NCBI RefSeq assembly: GCF_029167645.1
Contig: NZ_CP119147.1
Coordinates: 2,170,001 to 2,234,000, forward strand
Origin: Streptomyces sp. AM 2-1-1
Lineage (GTDB): Bacteria; Actinomycetota; Actinomycetes; Streptomycetales; Streptomycetaceae
Direction: 5' to 3'
DNA: 64,000 nt
In this document: in pieces, positions 58,011 to 64,000 of the stretch
Numbering within the stretch: the stretch's first letter is position 1
How the letters are laid out: every line of letters begins with the position of its first letter
Program-made: the position numbers and the translations under genes
The notes under the pieces: generated by a model
The model's input: only the letters and a program-made list of their open reading frames with translations
Told to the model about the DNA's origin: nothing
The model's database searches: none

Positions 58011-58486
58011 TGGGCGCTCTCCATCGATTTGCGCAGCTCGCTGCGGAGTTCGGGGGTGAGGACGTGTCCGGCCCGGCCGACGAAGAGCGCCATGTGGTAG
58101 GCGATGACACTCATGTCGCAGTCGGGGGTGGCGTGGACGCCGAGGAGCGAGCCGTCACTGATCGACATGACGAAGACGCTGCCCTCCTCCATCGCGACCA
58201 TCGTCTGCTTGACACCGCCGCCGTCCATCAGCTTCGCGGCTCCCATGGTGAGGGAGCCGATGCCGGAGACGATGGTGGCGAGGTCGGCGCTGGAGCCCCG
58301 GGGGCTCTGCTGGTTCCCGGCGGCCGGCGCGGCCTGGTGGCCGGGGTCGGAGGAGAGCAGCATGAGCCCGTCGGACGAGACGACCGTGACCGAGTGGACC
58401 CCTGGTACCTCCTCCACCAGATTGCTCAGCAACCAGTGCAGGTTCCGGGCTTCGGTGCTCAGCCCGAGCGTGCTGGGCGCAGTCAA
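58007..58486 (-). CDS. cvnB: Conservon roadblock/LC7 protein CvnB
   Basis: A 159-residue roadblock/LC7 protein. It has LHWLLSNLVEEVPGVHSVTV, SSDGLMLLSS and a central VFVMSISDGSLLGVHA with the alternating helices and strands of the fold. Roadblock proteins regulate small GTPases, here CvnD. An Ala/Gly/Gln loop (about 52-67) is inserted after the first strand pair. TTG start at 58486 overlaps the cvnA stop (TTGA). Confidence 0.95.
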   Translation of the reverse strand: MTAPSTLGLSTEARNLHWLLSNLVEEVPGVHSVTVVSSDGLMLLSSDPGHQAAPAAGNQQSPRGSSADLATIVSGIGSLTMGAAKLMDGGGVKQTMVAMEEGSVFVMSISDGSLLGVHATPDCDMSVIAYHMALFVGRAGHVLTPELRSELRKSMESAQ

Positions 58487-61476
58487 CTGCGTGCCTCCTC
58501 GACTGTGTCCCCCGTCTCCTGGCCGTCCGGGCGGCCGGCCAGGTCGGTCCGTGCGGCCGACGCGGACGGTGCGCCGGGTCCCGCGTCCTCCGCGATCTCC
58601 GCCTCCACGTCCCGGCGGCCGTCGCGCGCTCCCCGCTGGAATCCGCCGAGCCGGCGCCGGAGCGCTTCCTTGTCCAGACTGCCCGTGCGCTCCGTGGTGG
58701 ATGCCTCGGCGGGCTTGGTCACCCGGGGGGTGCGTTTGGGCAGCCCCTTGTCGGTGAGCCGTTCGGGCTGCCGGGGCCCGGGCACGCTCTCGGCGGACGC
58801 CGCCTCGTGCCCGGAAGCCGCGCCGGGCTCGGGGGCGGCGGTCCGGTCGTACGGCTGCGGGACGGGGGTGGTCCCGGGCAGCGGGAACGGCCGGGGCTCC
58901 GGCGCCTCGTACGGGTCGTGGGCGGCCGGGGCGGGCGTGCCCGCGTCGTCGGCGGGCCGCTCGTGCTGGTCGGGGCCGATGGCGTACGGGTCCGCGGGCG
59001 TGCGGGGGGCGGGTCCGGAAGCGGCCTCCGGGACAACCGGGAGCCGGAACTGCATGGTGGTCTCGGCCGGGGACTCCGGCACGACGGGGGGCCGCGGGGC
59101 CGTCGGGGGCGTGGGGGCGGCGGATTCCCGCGCGGCGACCGGTCCTTCGGGCGTCTCCGGGGCGACGGGGCCCGTCCCCGCCGGTTCCGTGTCCCGGAGG
59201 GTGCGCTCGGCGGCGGCGATCAGCGGATCGTCGGCGGGGAGTTCGAGGAGACGCCCCTGGAGGGTGTTGGAGTTCGCCTCGGCGACCGAGCCGGGGAGGT
59301 TCAGCGCCGGTGCGGCACCCGGCACCTTCACGGGCGGCGGCGAGGAGGCCGGCGGAGCCTCCGGCAGCAGGGCCTGCGGCAGCACCACGACCGCCGCCAC
59401 GCCGCCGCCGGTCTTCCGCGCCCGCAACTGGACCTGTACGCCGTGGCGCGCGGCCAGCAGCGAGGAGACCCGGAGGCCGAGACCGGCGTTGTCGTCGTCG
59501 TGCTCCCCGGTCCGGAAGGCGGCCGGGTCGGCGAGCCGGACGTTGAGTGCGTCCATCCGCGCTGCCGACATCCCGATGCCCTCGTCCTGCACGGAGAGCA
59601 TCACTTCGCCGGTCTCCAGCAGCCAGCCGGAGAGCTCGACGCGCGAGTCCGGCGGGGAGAAGGCGGTCGCGTTCTCCAGGAGTTCGGCGACCAGGTGGCT
59701 CAGGTCGTCGGCGGCGAAGCCGGCGACCTGGGCGTGCGGCGGCAGGGACTGGATGGTGACGCGCTCGTACCGCTCGATCTCGCTGACGGCGGCGCGGGCC
59801 ACGTCGACGAGCGGGATCGGTCCGGGGTGGCCCTGGCCGTGATCGGCGCCCGCGAGGACCAGCATGTTCTCGCTGTGACGCCGTATCACCGTCGCGAGGT
59901 GGTCGAGCTTGAACAGGGTGGCCAGCCGCTCCGGGTCCTGCTCGCGCTCTTCGAGGTGCTCGATCACGCCCAGCTGGCGCTCGACGAGGCCGAGACTGCG
60001 CAGCGAGAGGTTGACGAAGGTGTGGTGCACGGTGGCGCGCAGCCGCTCGAGTTCGGCGGTGAGGCCGGTGACCCGGTCCTGGAGTTCGGCGCGCTGGAGG
60101 GTGAGCGCCTCGCGTGCGGCGAGCAGTTCGGCGTGCTCGGTCCGCACTCCGCCGGCCTGCCCGGCGAACTCGCCGTGCAGGGCGAGCAGCCGCTCGTGCA
60201 GGGCGTTGATCGAGCGGACGACCTGGGCGAACTCGTCGTTGCGGCCCCGGTAGGCGACCGGTTCGGCGCTCTCCGGTTCGGCGGCCAGCCGGGCGGACCC
60301 GATGCGCAGCACGGCGAGCGGCTGGGTGAGGGTGCGGGCGACGGCGGTGGAGACGCCGACCGCGATCAGGAAGCAGCCGCCGAGGAGGGCGAGGGAGAGT
60401 TCGAGCGCGGTGACGTCGTCGTCGCGGAGCGTCTCCAGCCGGCGCACCTGGGCGGTGCCGAGCGCCGACTCGACACCGCGCATCCGGTCGATGCGCGCGG
60501 TGAGCGCGGCCGAGAGCTTCTTGGAGCCGGTCTTCTGCTCGGAGTCGGAGAGTTCGGGGCGGTCCATCAGGGCGGCGAGGTACTTCTCCGCGCTGTTGAC
60601 CTCGGGCCCGGTGACAGTGGCGGAGAGCTTGTCGCGGGCCGCGTCGCCGGCCGCCTGGTCGAAGTCGGCGAGGGCGGCGAGTTCACGGACCCGGGCCTGC
60701 TGGGCGGCGGCGCTGAGCTCGTCCCGGGCACGGTCGTCGGCCGACTTCTCGTCGTCGTCCTCGTTCACCACGGGGAGCCCGGTGTAGGGGTCGTACTCCT
60801 GGACCGGCTCGGGGCGGGGTACGGCGAGGGCCGCGAGCAGCAGCCCCCGGGTGGCGGAAGCCTGTTCGACGGCGGTGGAGAGGGCGAGCGGTGCCCGGGT
60901 GGCCGCGGCGGCGCGCGGCGGGGCCGTCTCGGCCAGCTCGGCGGCCAGATCGTGGAGCTTGGCGATGACCTCGGTGTACGCCTGGTGCGCGGCGAGGGCC
61001 GTGCCCTTGCCGCTGACCGCGTCGCGGCGCAGCGACGGAACGGTGGAGAGGTCCCGGCGGAGCGTGGCGGGGGCCGCCTCGCGGATCTCGTCGATCTGCT
61101 GGTCGACCCGGGCACTGAGGCCGTCGGCGCCCGGCTTGTCACCGTCGGCTCCGTCGTCGGTCTCACGGCCGCCCGCGATGTACGCGGTGATCGCGTCGCG
61201 TTCGTCGGCGAGGGAGTGGGCGAGCGTGATGGCCTGCTGGTCGAGTTCGGCCAGGGTCACCAGGTTCTGCGACTCGTTGAGGTCGGAGGAGGCCCTGAGG
61301 GCCGCCGGGGCACCCGCCGCGATGACGGTGATCCCGACGACGGCGACGCCCGCGACGAGCCGGTTGCGTACGCGCACCTTCCGCTTGTCGCCGCCCGCCA
61401 CCGGGGCGGTGGCCCCGGAAACGTCCTGCGTGCCGACCTTGTTCCGCGGCCGCTTCTTCTGCACCGGTGCTCGCAT
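58483..61476 (-). CDS. cvnA: Conservon sensor kinase-like protein CvnA (NIT-HAMP-HATPase)
   Basis: A 997-residue membrane protein. It has a basic N-terminus, a first transmembrane helix (about 39-58), and an extracellular nitrate-sensing-type helical domain (60-330) that includes acidic loops. A second transmembrane helix (LGGCFLIAVGVSTAVARTL, about 355) is followed by HAMP, a coiled coil and a histidine-kinase-type ATPase domain. The N box LLENATAFSPPDS and the G motifs VQDEGIGMS and GLGLRVSSLLAARHG are present. I see no clear H-box histidine in the dimerisation helices. The last 300 residues are a Pro/Ala/Glu-rich tail. Start ATG at 61476. First gene of the overlapping cvnA-B-C-D operon. 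Tandem palindromes lie 125 bp upstream. Confidence 0.94.
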   Translation of the reverse strand: MRAPVQKKRPRNKVGTQDVSGATAPVAGGDKRKVRVRNRLVAGVAVVGITVIAAGAPAALRASSDLNESQNLVTLAELDQQAITLAHSLADERDAITAYIAGGRETDDGADGDKPGADGLSARVDQQIDEIREAAPATLRRDLSTVPSLRRDAVSGKGTALAAHQAYTEVIAKLHDLAAELAETAPPRAAAATRAPLALSTAVEQASATRGLLLAALAVPRPEPVQEYDPYTGLPVVNEDDDEKSADDRARDELSAAAQQARVRELAALADFDQAAGDAARDKLSATVTGPEVNSAEKYLAALMDRPELSDSEQKTGSKKLSAALTARIDRMRGVESALGTAQVRRLETLRDDDVTALELSLALLGGCFLIAVGVSTAVARTLTQPLAVLRIGSARLAAEPESAEPVAYRGRNDEFAQVVRSINALHERLLALHGEFAGQAGGVRTEHAELLAAREALTLQRAELQDRVTGLTAELERLRATVHHTFVNLSLRSLGLVERQLGVIEHLEEREQDPERLATLFKLDHLATVIRRHSENMLVLAGADHGQGHPGPIPLVDVARAAVSEIERYERVTIQSLPPHAQVAGFAADDLSHLVAELLENATAFSPPDSRVELSGWLLETGEVMLSVQDEGIGMSAARMDALNVRLADPAAFRTGEHDDDNAGLGLRVSSLLAARHGVQVQLRARKTGGGVAAVVVLPQALLPEAPPASSPPPVKVPGAAPALNLPGSVAEANSNTLQGRLLELPADDPLIAAAERTLRDTEPAGTGPVAPETPEGPVAARESAAPTPPTAPRPPVVPESPAETTMQFRLPVVPEAASGPAPRTPADPYAIGPDQHERPADDAGTPAPAAHDPYEAPEPRPFPLPGTTPVPQPYDRTAAPEPGAASGHEAASAESVPGPRQPERLTDKGLPKRTPRVTKPAEASTTERTGSLDKEALRRRLGGFQRGARDGRRDVEAEIAEDAGPGAPSASAARTDLAGRPDGQETGDTVEEARS

Positions 61477-61829
61477 TCTTGACTCGTCCACCCATGAAGC
61501 AGAGGTGACGCACCGCCATGTGCACAGGCTCCCCCGCTTCCGGTCCGGCTTCTGACCATTCCAGCCCTTTTGGGAGGGGGGCGCACATCGACCGCTCCGC
61601 CACTCGAACGAGTGAACATCACTCGTGAGTGGGCGAACAAGTCTCCCCCTGGCGCGCCCGTCCCATGCGGCGGGCGTCGGGTGGACCTTCCGCGCGGGCT
61701 TTGGCAGGATGCCCGCCCGCACCCCGCTCCGGCCCTTCCCCACGCCGCACGGTCCTGGTCCGGCCTGCTGGGACGGACGATGTTCGCAGGGGTGCGGGCG
61801 GCGTGAAGGCCTCGTGCAGACTGGCTGTC
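61477..61829. other. 353-bp divergent promoter region of cvnA and the PP2C-like gene
   Basis: Contains two adjacent palindromes (61601-61631) and no gene that I can support. Both flanking genes must be transcribed from here. Confidence 0.6.
61601..61631. promoter_or_regulatory. Two tandem palindromes upstream of cvnA
   Basis: CACTCGAACGAGTG (61601-61614) and CACTCGTGAGTG (61620-61631), separated by 5 nt. Both share the half-site CACTC/GAGTG, and their left ends are 19 bp apart, close to two helix turns. This looks like a double operator for one dimeric regulator. Confidence 0.65.
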
Positions 61830-62615
61830 ATGCGCATCGAACTCGCCGGAGCGCCCGGCAGCTCCGAACGCCCCAACGAGGACTGGGCCATGGCCGCCCT
61901 TCCGGCATCCGGGCGGGGCGGGTGCGTGGTGCTGCTGGACGGGGTGACGCCCCCTCGGGGCGGCGACGGTTGTGTGCACTCGGTGCCGTGGTTCACCGCG
62001 CGGCTGGGCGGAGCACTGGCCGAACTGTCCGCATCCCGCCCGGATCTGACGCTGGAGGAGATCCTCGCGGCGTCCATCCGGCACACCGCGGACGCCCATC
62101 GCCTCACCTGTGACCTTTCTCACGCAAGGACGCCTCAGGCAACCGTCGTGCTGGTCCGCTGGGACGAAGCGGCGATCGACTACCTGGTGCTCTCCGATTC
62201 GGTGCTGCTGCTGGAGTCCCCGGACGGGAGCGTACGCGCGGTGCTCGACGACCGACTGGACCTGCTGCCACGGGAGGTGCTCGCCTCCGTGGAGCTGACG
62301 GACACCCTGGCCCGGAACCAGGAGGGCGGATTCTTCACCGCCGCCGCCGACGCATCCGTCGCCTCGCGCGCGGTGACCGGCGGACTGCCGCTCACGGAGG
62401 TCCGGGCGCTGGCCGCCCTGACGGACGGGGCGAGCCGCTGGACCGAGGTGTTCCGGGAGGGCGACTGGCACGCGGCGTTGGAGCTGCTGCGCTCGGCGGG
62501 GCCCCAGCACCTCATCGACCGGGTTCGCGCGTGCGAGCGGGCCGACACGGACCGGGTCCGCCTCGGCCGCGGCAAGCGGCACGACGACGCAACGGCGGTC
62601 CTGGTGGAGTTCTGA
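61830..62615 (+). CDS. PP2C-like protein of unknown specificity
   Basis: A 261-residue protein with the layout of metal-dependent (PP2C-type) phosphatases in degenerate form. The N-terminal ERPNEDWAM matches the first Asp motif (normally N-x-D), then VVLLDGVTPPRGGDGC (DG motif) and LAALTDGASRW (third DG), ending in KRHDDATAVLVEF (the DDAT motif). The metal-binding Asp residues are largely kept, so catalysis is possible. ATG at 61830; an in-frame GTG at 61803 is an alternative. Divergent from the conservon; whether it acts on that system is unknown. Confidence 0.82.
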   Translation: MRIELAGAPGSSERPNEDWAMAALPASGRGGCVVLLDGVTPPRGGDGCVHSVPWFTARLGGALAELSASRPDLTLEEILAASIRHTADAHRLTCDLSHARTPQATVVLVRWDEAAIDYLVLSDSVLLLESPDGSVRAVLDDRLDLLPREVLASVELTDTLARNQEGGFFTAAADASVASRAVTGGLPLTEVRALAALTDGASRWTEVFREGDWHAALELLRSAGPQHLIDRVRACERADTDRVRLGRGKRHDDATAVLVEF

Positions 62616-62658
62616 CGAGGGGTCGGCGGGCCGCCGGACGGGGCCGCCGAGGCCGTCC

Positions 62659-63144
62659 TCAGCCCTCGGCGCGGGCGTTGAACTGGTGGAGCAGCCGCGC
62701 GAGTTCCGCGACCTCGGCGCGGTCCCAGTCGGCGAGCTTACGGACATAGCGGGCACGACGGGCGTCCCGGACGCGGCGGAACCGGGCGAGCCCCTCCTCG
62801 GTGAGGCGGACCAGCGAGGCCCGGCCGTCCAGGGGGTCCGGCTCGCGGTTCACCAGACCGAGATCCTCCAGGGCGCGCAGTTGACGGCTCATGGTGGCCT
62901 TGCCGACCCCGAACCACGCCGCGAGCTCGGTGGCCCGCTGCCGTCCGGCGGACTCCAGGCGCACGAGCAAGCCGTAGGCGGCGGCCTCCAGTTCCGGATG
63001 GACCTCACGCGCCATCTCTCCCGAGGTGGCGCGTGCCCGCCGCAGGATCACGGCGAGTTCGCGCTCCAGGGCGAGGAATTCCTGATCCGCCACGCCCGCG
63101 TCGGCGGGGCCGGACCCCGCCCCGCGCTCGTCGTCCTGCACCAC
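62659..63144 (-). CDS. MarR-family transcriptional regulator
   Basis: A 161-residue winged-helix regulator. The recognition region reads LAAWFGVGKATMSRQLRALEDLGLV, cut here as FGVGKATMSRQLRALEDLGL, then the wing REPDPLDGRASLVRLTEEG. A C-terminal dimerisation helix contains WDRAEVAELARLLHQFN. The start is one of several GTG codons; GTG at 63144 has AGGGG nearby. It is divergent from a GH25 muramidase, and a perfect inverted repeat between them is a likely binding site. Confidence 0.9.
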   Translation of the reverse strand: MVQDDERGAGSGPADAGVADQEFLALERELAVILRRARATSGEMAREVHPELEAAAYGLLVRLESAGRQRATELAAWFGVGKATMSRQLRALEDLGLVNREPDPLDGRASLVRLTEEGLARFRRVRDARRARYVRKLADWDRAEVAELARLLHQFNARAEG

Positions 63145-63289
63145 GGCACCCCTCACGCGCTTTCCGCCCCTGAAACTTTCCGCCGCGGCGGGCCTCCTCC
63201 GCAGCTCGGCCAGTATTTCGCAGGAGTAGACCACAGGCGGGTGCCGGGCCCCCTTCCGGTGCGCGGGTCCACGCGCGTAGCGTCATTGC

Positions 63290-63314
63290 TGACATGTCCA
63301 CACCAGACATGTCA
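63290..63314. promoter_or_regulatory. Palindromic operator between the MarR and muramidase genes
   Basis: Perfect inverted repeat TGACATGTC-(7 nt)-GACATGTCA, in which each arm also contains the self-complementary octamer GACATGTC. It lies 75 bp upstream of the muramidase start and 146 bp upstream of the MarR start. Best read as the MarR-family site controlling one or both genes. Confidence 0.72.
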
Positions 63315-63388
63315 TCGGGGCCCGACCCCGCCCGCACCCCGGTTCGCGGTCCCCCACCGTCCCCCCACGAGCCACGGAGGCACCTCCC

Positions 63389-64000
63389 ATGTCCGCAGTC
63401 AGACCCGGTTCCCGAACGGCACGTCTGCTCGCTCCCGCCGGCGCCCTGCTCGCCGCCCTCTCGCTCCTGCTCACCCTGCCCGGCACCGCCTCGGCGTCGG
63501 CCGCCGTCCCCGCCCGGGGCACGGCCTCGCTCGGCATGGGCGTCGTCGCCCACGACGGCCGGGGCTCCCTGCCGGTCGGCACCAGCGCGACCCAGACCGA
63601 GGGCGTCGACGTCAGTGGCCACCAGGGGAACGTCGCCTGGTCGACGCTGTGGAACAGCGGCGTCCGGTGGGCGTACGTGAAGGCGACCGAGGGGACGTAC
63701 TACAAGAACACCTCGTTCTCGCAGCAGTACACCGGCTCGTACGGCGTCGGGATGATCCGCGGTTCCTACCACTTCGCCACCCCCGACACGACCTCCGGCG
63801 CCGTGCAGGCGAACTACTTCGCGGACAACGGCGGCGGCTGGTCCCGGGACGGCCGGACGCTGCCCGGCGTGCTGGACATCGAGTGGAACCCGTACGGGGA
63901 CCAGTGTTACGGCAAGTCCCCGGCCGCGATGGTCGCCTGGATACGTGACTTCGTGAACACGTACAAGGCGCGCACCGGCCGTGACGCGGTGATCTACACG
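63389..64000 (+). CDS. Secreted GH25 muramidase (3' end outside window)
   Basis: Exported 1,4-beta-N-acetylmuramidase of the Cellosyl/lysozyme M1 type; 204 codons are visible and the frame is open at the right edge. The signal peptide is cut near ASASA (about residue 38). The GH25 domain begins GVDVSGHQG (72-80) with the first catalytic-site Asp. The second site is VLDIEW, where Asp163 and Glu165 are expected to be catalytic. Strong CGGAGG ribosome binding site. Divergent from a MarR regulator across a palindrome. Confidence 0.94.
   Translation, partial: MSAVRPGSRTARLLAPAGALLAALSLLLTLPGTASASAAVPARGTASLGMGVVAHDGRGSLPVGTSATQTEGVDVSGHQGNVAWSTLWNSGVRWAYVKATEGTYYKNTSFSQQYTGSYGVGMIRGSYHFATPDTTSGAVQANYFADNGGGWSRDGRTLPGVLDIEWNPYGDQCYGKSPAAMVAWIRDFVNTYKARTGRDAVIYT

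Overview
The window reads as chromosomal DNA of a Streptomyces or close relative. GC is very high, third codon positions are almost all G or C, GTG and TTG starts are common, and hairpin terminators mostly lack a U-tract. The gene order chitinase / DUF2550 / F-type ATP synthase / WecA-like transferase / Sua5 / PrmC / RF1 / L31 / LytR-CpsA-Psr / Rho / thrB-thrC-hom / lysA is the conserved core order of this genus. Assignments come from reading motifs and from memory of these families; no searches were run.

Left part (1-27.6 kb), mostly core genes on the minus strand. A secreted chitinase, cut by the window edge, comes first. It is followed by the whole ATP synthase operon (atpI-B-E-F-H-A-G-D-C, transcribed right to left) with paired hairpins in two of its gene gaps. 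Next are a WecA-like phosphosugar transferase, a possible glyA remnant, a phosphatase-like protein lacking its nucleophilic cysteine, Sua5, prmC, prfA, rpmE with a double-hairpin terminator, an LCP ligase, rho with a long disordered insert, the threonine genes, lysA, the ArgS-related nrtL and a stand-alone receiver domain. A tRNA-Arg(CCG) at 27.8 kb marks the start of more variable DNA.

Middle part (28-44.7 kb), accessory. It holds a secreted protein, a small acidic protein and a pyrimidine-dimer-glycosylase-like protein. A gamma-butyrolactone signalling module follows: a ScbR/ArpA-type TetR receptor divergent from an AfsA/ScbA-type synthase, with an ARE-like operator between them and a P450 convergent behind. 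Then come a serine hydroxymethyltransferase gene interrupted by one in-frame amber codon, a glyoxalase-fold gene divergent from a WYL regulator across a perfect palindrome, a proline-rich membrane protein preceded by 10-bp-phased direct repeats, and the Ku and LigD-polymerase end-joining pair. A HEAT-repeat protein and two small proteins close the part.

Right part (44.9-64 kb). It carries a SEDS/PBP cell-wall pair overlapping by 4 bp, a short amidase, an AurF-type di-iron protein, a pseudokinase fused to a PQQ-type propeller, and an NlpC/P60 hydrolase. A five-gene conservon operon (CvnA sensor, CvnB roadblock, CvnC DUF742, CvnD GTPase) ends with a StyA-like flavoprotein. A PP2C-like protein, a MarR regulator and a GH25 muramidase cut by the right edge complete it. 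Two divergent promoter regions here contain clear palindromes (61601-61631 and 63290-63314).

The points most worth a second look are the GBL module, the amber codon at the active-site tyrosine of the glyA-like gene, the pseudokinase-propeller, the conservon-flavoprotein operon and the unassigned operator-like repeats.
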